Of a DNA stretch of 64,000 nt, positions 1-10,117 are shown piece after piece. The position numbers and the translations under genes are program-made. Source of the stretch: Actinomadura syzygii (GTDB lineage: Bacteria; Actinomycetota; Actinomycetes; Streptosporangiales; Streptosporangiaceae); NCBI RefSeq assembly GCF_008085905.1, contig NZ_VSFF01000006.1, positions 62,001-126,000 of the forward strand, read 5' to 3'. A model generated the notes under the pieces. That model had not been told where the DNA came from and searched no databases. It worked only from the letters and a program-made list of their open reading frames with translations. The first letter of the stretch is position 1; each line of letters starts with the position of its first letter.

Positions 1-1
1 G

Positions 2-379
2 GCCGCCAAGCAGAAGAAGAAGGCGACCTACGCGGTGAACTACGCCGCGAAGCAGATCGGCGACCCCTACCGCTACGGCGGCTCGGGTCCCGGCTCGTGG
101 GACTGCTCGGGTCTCGTCGGCGCCTCCTGGCGCAAGGCCGGGGTGAAACTGCCCCGCACCAGCCAGCAGATGTACCGGTCGGTCAAGAAGAAGGTCTCCT
201 GGAAGGGCGCGGTCAAGGGCGACCTGCTGTTCTTCTACAGCGGCCGGACGCACGTCGGCATCTACGCCGGCCACGGCTACATGATCCACGCCCCGAGTTC
301 GGGCAAGCGGGTCAAGAAGATCAAGCTGACCAGCTACTACAAGCGCAACTTCAACGGCGGTGTCCGTCCCGGACTGTAA
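2..379 (+). CDS. NlpC/P60 cell-wall hydrolase, C-terminal part
   Basis: The open frame enters from the left edge, so this is the C-terminal 125 residues of a longer protein. After a Lys-rich linker comes an NlpC/P60 domain: the catalytic Cys lies in the DCSGLV motif (about residue 36 of the visible part), and the expected His lies in the segment reading THVGIYAGHGYMIHA. The family consists of secreted gamma-D-Glu-diaminopimelate endopeptidases that cleave peptidoglycan stem peptides. The signal peptide and any coiled coil would be to the left of the window. A GTG inside the frame at 35 is probably not the real start because homologous domains continue upstream of it. A strong hairpin follows the stop codon. 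Confidence 0.9.
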   Translation, partial: AAKQKKKATYAVNYAAKQIGDPYRYGGSGPGSWDCSGLVGASWRKAGVKLPRTSQQMYRSVKKKVSWKGAVKGDLLFFYSGRTHVGIYAGHGYMIHAPSSGKRVKKIKLTSYYKRNFNGGVRPGL

Positions 380-396
380 CCGGGCCCGCTCGACCC

Positions 397-436
397 GGCG
401 AGGCCCCGCCACCCCCGCACCCCGCGGGGCCTCGCC
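397..436. terminator. GC-rich terminator hairpin after the NlpC/P60 gene
   Basis: A 13-bp perfect inverted repeat (GGCGAGGCCCCGC at 397-409 and its complement at 424-436) starts 17 bp after the stop codon. It has no clear U tract, which is common for actinomycete terminators. It may serve both the plus-strand gene and the Old Yellow Enzyme gene coming from the right. Confidence 0.75.
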
Positions 437-483
437 ACCCCCGTCCTCGTGTTCGGATTCGGGCTGTATGGGTCTCGAACGGC

Positions 484-1560
484 TTACTTGAGTACGGGGT
501 AATCGGTGTAGCCGTTGTGGTCGCCGCCGTAGAACGTCGCGGAGTCGGCCTTGTTGTAGGGGCCTCCGGCGCGGATGCGGGCGGGCAGGTCCGGGTTGGC
601 GAGCCACAGTTCGCCGAACGCGACCGCGTCGGCCACGCCCTCGCGCAGCGCCTCGGCTCCGTGCTCCGGCCTCGACGGGAACGCCTCGCGCGTCGGATGC
701 GGGTTGAGGATCAGCGTGCCCGGCCACTCGGCGCGGACGTGGCGGATCGTCGCCCGATCTCCGACCTCCAGAACGTGCAGATAGGCGAGATCGAGCGGGG
801 CCAGCGACGCGAGCAGCGCCGAGTACAGCTCGTTGGTGTCGCTCTCGAAGACGCCGTTCTCGTTGCCGCCGCCGGGCGACACGCGGAAGCCGAGGCGGGC
901 CCCGCCGATCGCGTCGGCGACCGCGCGGGCGGTCTCGACGGCGAACCGGATGCGGTTCTCGATCGTCCCGCCGTAGGCGTCGCTCCGGTGGTTGCTGCCG
1001 TCGGCGAGGAACTGCTGGATCAGGTAGCCGTTCGCGCCGTGCAGTTCCACTCCGTCGAATCCCGCCTCGATCGCGTTGCGCGCCGCGTCCGCGAAGTCCT
1101 GGACGGTCTCCGCGATCTCGTCCGGCGTCAGCTCGCGCGGCACGGGGTGGTCGAGCATGCCGTCCGGGGTGGAGATCCGGCCGCCCGACGCGATCGGCGA
1201 CGGCGCGACCGGCAGCCCGCCGTCCGGGTACAGGACGGGATGCCCGACCCGTCCGGCGTGCATCAGCTGGACGAAGATCCGTCCGCCTTCGGCGTGCACG
1301 GCGTCGGTCACCGAGCGCCACGCCTTCACCTGGTCGTCGGTGTGCAGGCCCGGCGTCCAGACGTAGCCCTGGCCCCGGACGCTCGGCTGCGTGGCCTCCG
1401 AGACGATCAGTCCGGCGGACGCGCGCTGCCGGTAGTACTCGACGGTCAGTCCGGTCACCTTTCCGCCGTCGTCGGCCCGGCTGCGCGTCATCGGCGCCAT
1501 CACCAACCGGTTGGGCAGTTCCAACTTTCTGGTCGACAGCGGCTCGAACAGTTCTTCCAT
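484..1560 (-). CDS. Old Yellow Enzyme family alkene reductase
   Basis: 358 residues, the usual length for NemA/OYE-type FMN flavoproteins that reduce activated C=C bonds (enones, nitro compounds) with NAD(P)H. Family signs are the N-terminal PNRLVMAPMTRSRA, the QLMHAGR segment, VELHGANGYLIQQFL with the substrate-binding His/Asn pair, the phrase SDAYGGTIENRIRF, and a C-terminal FGELWLANPDLP FMN-phosphate region. The ATG start is preceded by GAGGAGG. The gene is divergent from the LAL regulator at 1661, with about 100 bp between the starts, so that regulator might control it; that link is inference. The true substrate cannot be read from the sequence. Confidence 0.92.
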   Translation of the reverse strand: MEELFEPLSTRKLELPNRLVMAPMTRSRADDGGKVTGLTVEYYRQRASAGLIVSEATQPSVRGQGYVWTPGLHTDDQVKAWRSVTDAVHAEGGRIFVQLMHAGRVGHPVLYPDGGLPVAPSPIASGGRISTPDGMLDHPVPRELTPDEIAETVQDFADAARNAIEAGFDGVELHGANGYLIQQFLADGSNHRSDAYGGTIENRIRFAVETARAVADAIGGARLGFRVSPGGGNENGVFESDTNELYSALLASLAPLDLAYLHVLEVGDRATIRHVRAEWPGTLILNPHPTREAFPSRPEHGAEALREGVADAVAFGELWLANPDLPARIRAGGPYNKADSATFYGGDHNGYTDYPVLK

Positions 1561-1660
1561 AACGTCCTCCTCAATGGTTTCCGCCGGTCAAGAACGTACG
1601 AGCCGTCCGCTACGGAGCGAATCCGTGCGGTTTCAGTAATCGGGCCCGTAGTTTGGATTC

Positions 1661-4435
1661 GTGCTTTACGGGCGGAACGACGAACAGGCGCGCATCTCCC
1701 GACTGCTCGCCGAGGCACGCGACCGCCGGCGCAGCGCGGCGCTCGTCCTGCGCGGCGAGGCGGGCATCGGCAAGTCGGCCGTCCTCGCCGAGGCGGCCGC
1801 GCTCCTCCCGGCGGACGGCCCTCCGCACGTCATGCGGGTCACCGGCAACGAAGCCGAGTCGGGGATCGCGTTCGCCGGGCTCAACCAGTTGCTGTGGCCC
1901 GTCCGGGACCGGCTGGACGCGCTCCCGTCCCCGCAGGCCGCGGCCCTCCGCCTGGCGTTCGGCGGCGCGGCGGACGATGCGCCCGTCCGGGACCGGTTCA
2001 TGACCGGCCTCGCCGTGCTGACCCTGCTCGCCGACCTCGCCGAAGACGGCGGCCCCGTCCTCTGCCTCGTGGACGACGCGCAGTGGCTCGACGCCCCGAC
2101 CGCCGAGGCTCTGCTCTTCGCGGCCCGGCGGCTGGCGGCCGAGGGCGTCGTGATGCTGTTCGCCACGCGGGACGACGCGTTCACCGGCACCGGCCTGCCC
2201 GAGCTGCGACTCGACCGGCTCGACCGCGACGACGCCGAACGGGTCCTGGCGGCGCGCGAGCTGGCCCCGGACGTCCGCGCCCGGGTGCTCCAGGAGGCGG
2301 ACGGCAACCCGCTCGCCCTGGAGGAGCTGGGCTCCGCCGGATCCGGCGCGCCGTTCGACCCGAACCCGCTCGCGCCGCTCGGCCCGAACCCGCTCCCCGT
2401 CGCCGACCGGGTGCTCGCCTCGTTCCGCGCCCAGATCGCCGGGCTGCCGGAGAACGCCCGGCTGATGCTGCTGATCGCGGCGGCGGAGGGACGCGGGCAC
2501 ATGCCGACGCTGCTGAACGCGGCGCGCGCCCTCGGGGTCGGCCTCGCCGACCTGGAGGCCGCCGAACGCGCAAGGCTGGTGGAGATCAGCGGGCGCAGCA
2601 TCGCGTTCCGCCACCCGCTGATCAGAGCGGCCGCCTACCACGGCGCCGTGGCGGCGCGCCGCATCGCCGTGCACGAGGCGCTGGCCGACACCGCCGACGA
2701 CGACAACTGCCGGGCCCGGCACCGCGCGGCGGCCGTCCTCGCCCCGGACGAGGACGCCGCCGCCGACGTCCAGCGCGCGGCGGAGCGCGCCCGCACGCGC
2801 ATGGGCTACGCGACGGCGGCGGCGCTCTACCGGCAGGCCGCCGACCTCACGCCCGCCCCGCACGCCCGCGCCGGACGCCTCAGCGCCGCCGCCGCCCTGA
2901 TCCTGCGCGCGGGACGCCTCGACGAGGCCGAGGAGCTCGCCGCCCAGGCGGAGAAGCTCACCGACGACCCGGCCGCGTGGGCGCGGCTGGCCCGCGTCCA
3001 CGCCACGGTCGAGCACGAGCGCGGCGACCCGCGCGCCGCGTCCCGCATGATGGTCGACCACGCGGCGAACGCGTCCCCCGCCGAACGCGCCGCGATGCTG
3101 CGCACCGGCGCCGTCTACGGCTGGACGTCCGGCGAGCTGCCCGCCGTCCTGCGCGCCGCCGAACTGCTCCCGGACGACCGCACCATCCGCGGCCTGTCCC
3201 TCTTGGCCTCCGGCGACCACGCCACCGGAATCCCTCTCCTGGCCCAACTGGTGACCGAGACCCGCACCACCACCCCGGAGGGCCCCCTGCACGCACCCAA
3301 CACCCCGCCACCCGCCGAATGCGTCAACGACGAGCCGCCGGGCGCGGGAGAACCCGTCGCGGATGAGAAGGAGGCCGGGTTCGATGGCGGGGGGCGGCTT
3401 CGCGGGGCGCAACTCGCGCTCGTCATCGGGGCGGACGAGGCGGCGCTGGAACTGGCGGCGGCCGAGGTCGCGCACCATCGGCGGCACGGCCTCGTCGGCG
3501 CGCTCCCGAACGTCCTGCGGACGCTGGCCGAGGCGCAGATCGCGATGGGCCTGCACGCCGACGCGGAGGCCACGGTCGCCGAGGCGGTCGCGCTCGCCCG
3601 CGACACCGGCCTGCCGCACCGCGCGGCAGGGCTCGGCGCCGTCCTCGCGCGCGTCGCAGCGATCGAGGGCGACGAGTCACGGCTGCGCGAGCTGCTGGCC
3701 GGGGCGCCGCGAGGTGAGCTCGCGGAGTGCTCGCTGGCGCTCCTCGACCTCGGCCTCGGCCGCTTCGACGACGCGCTACGGCGGCTCGAAAGAATGGCGT
3801 CCGGCCCTCGCAGGCACGGCACCGGCAGCATGATGGCCGCCGCCGACCAGGTCGAGGCGGCGGTGCGCCTCGGGCAGGACGACCGCGCGCACGAAGCCCA
3901 TGAACGGTTCCGCGCGTGGGCCGAGGCGGCACGTCAGCCGTGGGCGCTCGCCGTCGCACTGCATTGCGAGGCCCTGCTCTCCGACAGCGGGGAACTCTAC
4001 GAACGGGCCGTCCGCCTGCATGAGGAGTCGACGCGGCCGTTCGAGAAAGCCCGCACCGAGCTGCTTTATGGCGAATGGCTGCGCCGGGCGCGGCGGCGGT
4101 CGGAGGCGCGCGTCCCGCTCCGTTCGGCGAAGGAGACCTTCGAGCGGCTCCGGGCCGCCCCCTGGCTGGAACGCGCACGCGCCGAACTGCGCGCCACCGG
4201 CGAGTCGGGCCCTTCCGTGCCGACGGCCCCCGACCTCCTCGCCCGCCTCACCCCGCAGGAACTCCAGGTCGTCCGGCTCGCCGCCACGGGCACAAACAGC
4301 CGCGAGATAGCCGCGCAACTCTTCCTCAGTCCCCGGACGGTCGAATACCACCTCTACAAGGCGTATCCGAAGCTCGGCATTTCGTCGCGCAAGGAACTCG
4401 CCCAGCTCACCCTGGACACCGCCCCACCCCAATAG
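1661..4435 (+). CDS. Large ATP-binding LuxR-family (LAL) transcriptional regulator
   Basis: 924 residues. The N-terminal AAA/NTPase has a Walker A GEAGIGKSA (residues 32-40) and a Walker B-like CLVDDAQWLD near 130. The long middle is alpha-helical and TPR-like. The C-terminus is a LuxR HTH beginning LTPQELQVVRLAATG and containing NSREIAAQLFLSPRTVEYH. This is the LAL (MalT-like) architecture: ATP-dependent regulators often found beside catabolic or secondary-metabolism genes. The GTG start was chosen because LYGR is the family's usual first motif. A segment around 3290-3390 reads more irregularly (Pro/Gly-rich) but stays in frame. The effector and targets are unknown; the divergent OYE is the nearest candidate target. 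Confidence 0.9.
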   Translation: MLYGRNDEQARISRLLAEARDRRRSAALVLRGEAGIGKSAVLAEAAALLPADGPPHVMRVTGNEAESGIAFAGLNQLLWPVRDRLDALPSPQAAALRLAFGGAADDAPVRDRFMTGLAVLTLLADLAEDGGPVLCLVDDAQWLDAPTAEALLFAARRLAAEGVVMLFATRDDAFTGTGLPELRLDRLDRDDAERVLAARELAPDVRARVLQEADGNPLALEELGSAGSGAPFDPNPLAPLGPNPLPVADRVLASFRAQIAGLPENARLMLLIAAAEGRGHMPTLLNAARALGVGLADLEAAERARLVEISGRSIAFRHPLIRAAAYHGAVAARRIAVHEALADTADDDNCRARHRAAAVLAPDEDAAADVQRAAERARTRMGYATAAALYRQAADLTPAPHARAGRLSAAAALILRAGRLDEAEELAAQAEKLTDDPAAWARLARVHATVEHERGDPRAASRMMVDHAANASPAERAAMLRTGAVYGWTSGELPAVLRAAELLPDDRTIRGLSLLASGDHATGIPLLAQLVTETRTTTPEGPLHAPNTPPPAECVNDEPPGAGEPVADEKEAGFDGGGRLRGAQLALVIGADEAALELAAAEVAHHRRHGLVGALPNVLRTLAEAQIAMGLHADAEATVAEAVALARDTGLPHRAAGLGAVLARVAAIEGDESRLRELLAGAPRGELAECSLALLDLGLGRFDDALRRLERMASGPRRHGTGSMMAAADQVEAAVRLGQDDRAHEAHERFRAWAEAARQPWALAVALHCEALLSDSGELYERAVRLHEESTRPFEKARTELLYGEWLRRARRRSEARVPLRSAKETFERLRAAPWLERARAELRATGESGPSVPTAPDLLARLTPQELQVVRLAATGTNSREIAAQLFLSPRTVEYHLYKAYPKLGISSRKELAQLTLDTAPPQ

Positions 4436-4496
4436 CGTTCACCCACGCCCTGGTCAGAGCACTGCCGGGTCTACTGTCTGTGCCCCCTTACGGAGG

Positions 4497-5186
4497 CTAC
4501 GAGAGTGTTCGGGCGAGGAATTCCTCGGTGAGCCGCCACGCGCGTTCGGCAGGGCCCGGCTGGTAGAACATCGGCCCCTTGCGGTTGTGGAAGGCGTGCC
4601 CGCCGTCCTCCTGGACGTGGATCTCCATGCCGTCCCGTCCGGCGACCGCGCGTTCCACCGCCGCGACGTCCTCGCGCGGGATATAGGCGTCGTCGCCGCC
4701 GAAATGGAATTGCGCCGGAGCCCGGATGTCGTCCAGCCGGTCGAGCGCGCCCGGCACCCCCGACCCGTAGAACGACACCAGGGAATCGATGTCGGCATCG
4801 GCGGCCAGCAGATACGCGAGCGTCCCGCCGAAGCAGAAGCCGAGCACACCGACCTTGCCGACCTCTGGCAGCCCCTTCAGGACCGCAAGCGCGGCCGCCG
4901 CGTCCTGGACGCCTTTCTCCCAGTCGAACTGGGAGGCCATCGACACCCCCTTCGGGAGCGCCTCCTCGGTGTGCGCGGTCGACCATTCCGGCTCGATCCG
5001 CCAGAACATGTCGGGCGCGCCCACGACGTATCCGAGCGCGACCAGGTCCTCCGCGACGGCCTCCATGTAGTCGCCGACCCCGAAGATCTCCTGGACGAGC
5101 AGGATCCCCGGCCCGCCCGCCCCGGAACTCCACACGTACAGACTGAACTCGCCGTCCTGGACGGCGACCCTCTCGGTGCGCCTCAT
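4497..5186 (-). CDS. Dienelactone hydrolase family protein
   Basis: 229-residue alpha/beta hydrolase. The dienelactone hydrolase triad is visible: nucleophile Cys118 in GFCFGG, Asp165 or Asp166 in FGGDDAYIP, and His197 in DGGHAFHN. The conserved Glu of QEIFGV (residue 33) is also present. The family hydrolyses cyclic enol esters such as dienelactone, and many actinobacterial members are of unknown substrate. The start follows the stop of the PaaI-type thioesterase by one base on the same strand, so the two are co-transcribed and probably translationally coupled. The gene runs convergently towards the LAL regulator. Confidence 0.9.
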   Translation of the reverse strand: MRRTERVAVQDGEFSLYVWSSGAGGPGILLVQEIFGVGDYMEAVAEDLVALGYVVGAPDMFWRIEPEWSTAHTEEALPKGVSMASQFDWEKGVQDAAAALAVLKGLPEVGKVGVLGFCFGGTLAYLLAADADIDSLVSFYGSGVPGALDRLDDIRAPAQFHFGGDDAYIPREDVAAVERAVAGRDGMEIHVQEDGGHAFHNRKGPMFYQPGPAERAWRLTEEFLARTLS

Positions 5187-5187
5187 G

Positions 5188-5598
5188 TCAACCGATGATC
5201 GCGTAGACGGCGCTGGCGTGCGCGACCGTCGTCACGCCGTCCACGGTCAGGTCGATCTCCGCGAACGCCAGCGTCCGGCCGAGCTTCGTGACCTCGACGT
5301 TCACCATCACGTCGCGGCCGACCACCGGCCGCTGGAACGAGGTGTTGAGCTGGACGGTCGTCATCGGCACGAACCCGCCCTTCGCCCCCGACACGGCGAT
5401 CACGACGGCGGTGTCCGCCGCCGCCATCAGCGCCTGTCCGGACATCGCGCCGCCCTCCCTGGCGAGCCGGTCCGACCACGGCAGCCGCAGGACCGCCGTC
5501 CCGTCCCCCACCTCCTCGACGACCAGGCCCAGGTCCAGGACCCAGGGCGCGAAGTTGGCACGCAGGATTTCTTCGGGCTTCACCGTCACACCCGACAT
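5188..5598 (-). CDS. PaaI-family hotdog thioesterase
   Basis: Start taken at the ATG giving MSGVTVKPEE (about 136 residues), not the ATG six codons upstream, which would run deeper into the divergent P450 start region. The hotdog fold pattern is clear: EGGAMSGQALMAAADTA resembles the PaaI/YdiI motif with the central helix, followed by VQLNTSFQRPV and a final beta strand. Such enzymes hydrolyse acyl- or aroyl-CoA thioesters. It is the first gene of a two-gene unit with the dienelactone hydrolase. Its start codon lies only 16 bp from, or overlaps, the divergent P450 start, depending on which P450 ATG is used. Confidence 0.87.
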   Translation of the reverse strand: MSGVTVKPEEILRANFAPWVLDLGLVVEEVGDGTAVLRLPWSDRLAREGGAMSGQALMAAADTAVVIAVSGAKGGFVPMTTVQLNTSFQRPVVGRDVMVNVEVTKLGRTLAFAEIDLTVDGVTTVAHASAVYAIIG

Positions 5599-5614
5599 GA
5601 TGCACGCTGAGGGC

Positions 5615-6901
<1,287 letters not shown>

Positions 6902-7144
6902 CCCCAAGCGCACCAGCCACGACCCACCCCACCGACGCCCCACCAACCACCAGCCCCGCCCCAGCCGTCATGGCGGCGCTCCCACAGCCGACAACCCCGC
7001 CCAGATACAGGGATGCGGTAAGCCAGGACCGCCCTCTACACTCGTGGCAGCCCCAAGGGGCCGGAATCCTAAGCTGTGGCACCCACGCACGCCGGGTACG
7101 ATCAAGATCGGACCAAGAAGCCGCAGGTAGATCCACGAGTTTGA

Positions 7145-7220
7145 GGGTTGCTAGCTCAATTGGCAGAGCTCCGGACTTTTAATCCGTAGGTTGTGGGTTC
7201 GAGTCCCACGCAACCCACCA
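7145..7220 (+). tRNA. tRNA-Lys (anticodon TTT)
   Basis: A cloverleaf can be drawn by eye: acceptor GGGTTGC (7145-7151) pairs with GCAACCC (7210-7216); the D arm is GCTCAATTGGCAGAGC; the anticodon loop CTTTTAA carries TTT at 7178-7180; the T arm is GTGGGTTCGAGTCCCAC. The discriminator A is followed by an encoded CCA (7218-7220). The first base pair of the anticodon stem is a C-T mismatch. tRNA genes are common integration sites, and an amt relic lies downstream, but no integrase or att duplication was found next to it. Confidence 0.95.
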
Positions 7221-7461
7221 CCCCTGACCAGGGCAAACAGGGATGATGCCCGGTATGCCCACCGCTGGATCTGCCCCGGTTCGTTCCCGTGTTGGCTCGA
7301 TGTTGGCTCGGCGGCCCGTTCCGGGCCCGCGACCGTGCCAGCCGGATGACGCCGAATCAGGCAGCGCCCGCCGCGAGGGTGGCCAAGGGAAAGTGGATAC
7401 CACCGCTAACCGGGCTCCCACCGAGACATCCTCCAAGGCAGTCCGATGAGAATCCGCTCCG

Positions 7462-7644
7462 GACCTCTTCTACGGCGGCTCGGCCGCCGTCCTCGGCGAG
7501 CAGGCCGTCGGCGTCCCGGCCGTCGGCGCCTACGGATTCACCGCCATCTAGATCATCGGCACCGTCGTCCGCCGTTTCACCCGGATGCGCGTGACCGACG
7601 AGGACAAGGCTCACGGGACGGACGCCCACTTCACCGAAAGGTGA
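7462..7644 (+). pseudogene. Relic of an ammonium transporter (Amt) C-terminus
   Basis: One frame reads DLFYGGSAAVLGEQAVGV and then, after an in-frame TAG at 7549-7551, IIGTVVRRFTRMRVTDED up to a TGA at 7642-7644. This matches the last transmembrane segment and cytosolic tail of Amt/AmtB proteins (typical text LFYGG..LLGKQ...G and FRVTEEDE). Only about 60 codons remain; nothing upstream (7221-7461) reads as the rest of an Amt. It is therefore a decayed fragment 240 bp after tRNA-Lys. Confidence 0.72.
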
Positions 7645-7699
7645 GCCCGCCCCAAGCCATCCCGACACCGGGGCGGGACATCGTGGGGCGGAGGGGTCG

Positions 7700-7894
7700 C
7701 TACTTCGCCGCGCCGGGGTCGTTCACGGTGGAGTGGTCGTGGGCCGCCGCAGGCGTGACGAGCCCTTGGGCGAGACGCGTGTCGAGGTAGGACACGGTGC
7801 TCTCGCTGAGCGCGATACCGGAGACGTCGCCGGGCCGTGCGCCGGGCCGTGCCTCGGAACTGGCGGTGAGGCGGGTTTCCTGTGAACCGTGCAT
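7700..7894 (-). CDS. Small ORF of unknown function, possible peptide substrate of the YcaO/TfuA pair
   Basis: A 64-residue ORF with an ATG preceded by AACAGGAG at good spacing, which is a stronger ribosome-binding site than expected by chance. The peptide starts MHGSQETRLTASSEAR and ends HSTVNDPGAAK; it has no Cys and no transmembrane segment. I recognise no family. It is divergent from the YcaO gene with 307 bp between the starts, which would suit a precursor or regulatory peptide, but position is the only argument. It could equally be a non-functional ORF. Confidence 0.35.
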   Translation of the reverse strand: MHGSQETRLTASSEARPGARPGDVSGIALSESTVSYLDTRLAQGLVTPAAAHDHSTVNDPGAAK

Positions 7895-8201
7895 GACACT
7901 CCTGTTCCACAGTGGTCTTCCGCGTCCGCGATCACCTACGCCTATATGTGCAAGAGCGGGCACGGCTGTTGGTACGCGTATGCAGGGTAACATTTCCTTA
8001 TCAGATGGCACAGGTTAGGAGAAGGCACCTAAGTCGATCAACGAGACGGTCTTGTGATGAGGGTGTGCGCATGTTTCGCTAGAGACTCCGAAGCATCCTC
8101 AAGATCGACGGCACTCCCGTGCGGGCGTCCGGCGGCAATGAATTCCCCGGCCCTTTGTGCGGGACCGAATGAATGGTTCGCTGGGACGAGGGTGAAGGGC
8201 G

Positions 8202-9419
8202 GTGCCGGTGCGCGTGCACGGTAGTAGCGTTCGCACGGTCCTGGCCGCGGTGACAGCGCGCCGCGCGTGGCCGGTGGCCCGGAGGCTGGGTGTCACGCGC
8301 TGCGCCGAGACCACCTGGCTTGACCGGATCGGCATCCCGGTCCATGCGGCGACCAGGCCGGACGCCGCCGCGGTCATCGTCACCGCGGGCAAGGGCGGCA
8401 CGGCCGACGAATCTCGCGCGGGCGCGCTGATGGAGGCCGTCGAGCAGGCGGTCGCGGAGAGGTCGGCGTCGGCGGCGGCCGAGCGGGGCGATCTCCGATG
8501 GGCGACCCCGCGCGCTGTCGTGGCGGAGGGCGGTCCCACTCTGGGAAGCCTGTGCCCGGTACTGGGGCGGGAACTCGACGTCGATCACGAGATCGCGTGG
8601 GTCAGGTCCGAGGAGCTGAATTCCGGGACCGAAATACCGGTTCCGGCGGAATTGGCATTCCTCCCCTGCCCGGACGATTTGTACGCCGGATTCTGGGGGT
8701 CCACCACGACCGGATTGGCGTCCGGAAACGACGTCGACGAGGCGGCCCTGCATGGGCTGTGCGAGGTTCTGGAACGCGACGCGCTCTCGTTCGAGACATT
8801 GCGCCCGTCGTCGGTCCTGGTGAAGGAGGAGAAGCTGCCGCCCGGCCCGGCGGAGATGGCCGGGCGGATCCGCGCGGCGGGCCTGCGGGTCTGGCTGCGC
8901 TGGATCCCGAGCCCGCTCGGCGCCTGCTTCTCGTGCCTGATCGCCGACGACGACCTGGCGTCTCCGCTGGCCTGCAACGGCGGGTACGGATTCCACCCGG
9001 TGGCGGTGATCGCCGCCGTCCGCGCGCTGAGCGAGGCCGCCCAGTCGCGTCTGACCTTCATCCAGGGCGCCCGGGACGACCTGGACGAGACGGCCGCGTT
9101 CATCAGCTCTCTCAGCGTGGGCGGGAGGGAGCGCTACCGCACCGAACTGGTCTCCGGATTCGCGCGAGCCGACGAGACGGCGCTCTTCGATGACATTCCC
9201 ACCTCCGAACCGGCCGCCCCGCGCGCCATGCTCGACGATCTGCTCGCCCGCTGCCGGAGCCATGGCTTCGAGCGCGTCGGGCTGTACCGCTATCCGCCGC
9301 TGGCTCGGCCCTTCGCGGTGGTGCGCGTGAGCGTCCCGTTCGCCGAGCATTTCACGCAGGCGACCCGCCGCGTCGGCCCCCGCCTCGCCGCGGCCGCCGG
9401 ACGGGTGGCGGCCTCGTGA
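8202..9419 (+). CDS. YcaO-domain protein (TfuA-associated type)
   Basis: 405 residues. YcaO proteins use ATP to activate backbone amides; with TfuA partners they install thioamides (methyl-CoM reductase, thioamitides). The opening TRCAETTWLDRIGIPV and the following GKGGTADESRAGALMEAVEQ carry the first ATP/Mg site, and ALHGLCEVLERDALSFE carries the second Glu-rich ATP motif. The GTG start has GAAGGGCG upstream. The C-terminus lacks the Pro-rich tail of azoline-forming YcaO proteins. It overlaps tfuA by GTGA, so the two are translationally coupled. No E1-like, dehydrogenase, protease or exporter partner is nearby, which argues against an ordinary azole RiPP cluster. Confidence 0.92.
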   Translation: MPVRVHGSSVRTVLAAVTARRAWPVARRLGVTRCAETTWLDRIGIPVHAATRPDAAAVIVTAGKGGTADESRAGALMEAVEQAVAERSASAAAERGDLRWATPRAVVAEGGPTLGSLCPVLGRELDVDHEIAWVRSEELNSGTEIPVPAELAFLPCPDDLYAGFWGSTTTGLASGNDVDEAALHGLCEVLERDALSFETLRPSSVLVKEEKLPPGPAEMAGRIRAAGLRVWLRWIPSPLGACFSCLIADDDLASPLACNGGYGFHPVAVIAAVRALSEAAQSRLTFIQGARDDLDETAAFISSLSVGGRERYRTELVSGFARADETALFDDIPTSEPAAPRAMLDDLLARCRSHGFERVGLYRYPPLARPFAVVRVSVPFAEHFTQATRRVGPRLAAAAGRVAAS

Positions 9420-10117
9420 GTACGTACGTGTTCCTGGGGCCGACCGGGCACGGCGTCCCGCGGAGCCTCCTCGATCCGCCGGAGACGACGATCCGTCCTC
9501 CCGCCCGGCGCGGCGACGTGGCCGCCCTGCTGGCGGCGTCGTCCGGCCCGCCCGGGGAGATCGTCGTCGTGGACGGCCGTTTCGGCGACGTCCTCGCCGT
9601 CGGCCACCGCGAGATCCTCGCCGCCCTCGCCGCCGGCTGGACGGTATGGGGCCTTGCGTCCATGGGCGCGATCCGCGCGGCGGAACTGCGCGACCACGGG
9701 ATGAAGGGATTCGGGACGGTCTACCGCCGATTCGTCGAGGACATGCCCCCCGACGACGAAGTGGCGGTGCTGCACGGCCCCGGCCCCGACTACCGGCCGC
9801 TCAGCGAGGCCCTCGTCGATCTCAGGGCGTTCCTCGACCACCTCGTCGACGCGCGAATCCTCCCGCCCGACCCGGCACGGGAGGTCGAAGCCGCGTTAGC
9901 GGGCCGCTGGTTCGGCGAGCGGACCCTGCGAGCCTTCGTCGACCTGTGCGGTGAGGCGGCGGGTCCAGAGGTGTCCCGCTCGGTTCGCCGCGAACTCCCG
10001 GCACTGCCGCGGTACCGGCTGAAGAGCGCCGATCTGCGAGCGTTCTTCGCCGCCGAAGGCGGGCCGCTCCGGTCTCCGCGCCGAGACACGCCCAGGCAAG
10101 GCGATCCATCGTCATGA
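9416..10117 (+). CDS. tfuA: TfuA-like protein
   Basis: 233 residues starting at the GTG that overlaps the YcaO stop. The TfuA core is plain: VYVFLGPTGHG-like start, DGRFGDVLAVGHREILAALA, and the signature VWGLASMGAIRAAELRDHGM. TfuA is the usual partner of YcaO in thioamide synthesis, thought to deliver sulfide from a sulfur donor. No sulfurtransferase or rhodanese gene is in the window, so sulfur would come from elsewhere in the genome. The gene ends inside a 16-bp inverted repeat that separates it from the convergent hydratase-like operon. Confidence 0.9.
   Translation: MSTYVFLGPTGHGVPRSLLDPPETTIRPPARRGDVAALLAASSGPPGEIVVVDGRFGDVLAVGHREILAALAAGWTVWGLASMGAIRAAELRDHGMKGFGTVYRRFVEDMPPDDEVAVLHGPGPDYRPLSEALVDLRAFLDHLVDARILPPDPAREVEAALAGRWFGERTLRAFVDLCGEAAGPEVSRSVRRELPALPRYRLKSADLRAFFAAEGGPLRSPRRDTPRQGDPSS

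Noticed and set aside
97..3366. 1089-residue open frame on the plus strand
   Set aside because: Arg/Pro-rich shadow frame crossing the Old Yellow Enzyme and LAL regulator genes; no domain content.
7179..7436. Minus-strand ORF ending WVAWDSNPQPTD
   Set aside because: It is the antisense of tRNA-Lys, a well-known kind of spurious ORF.
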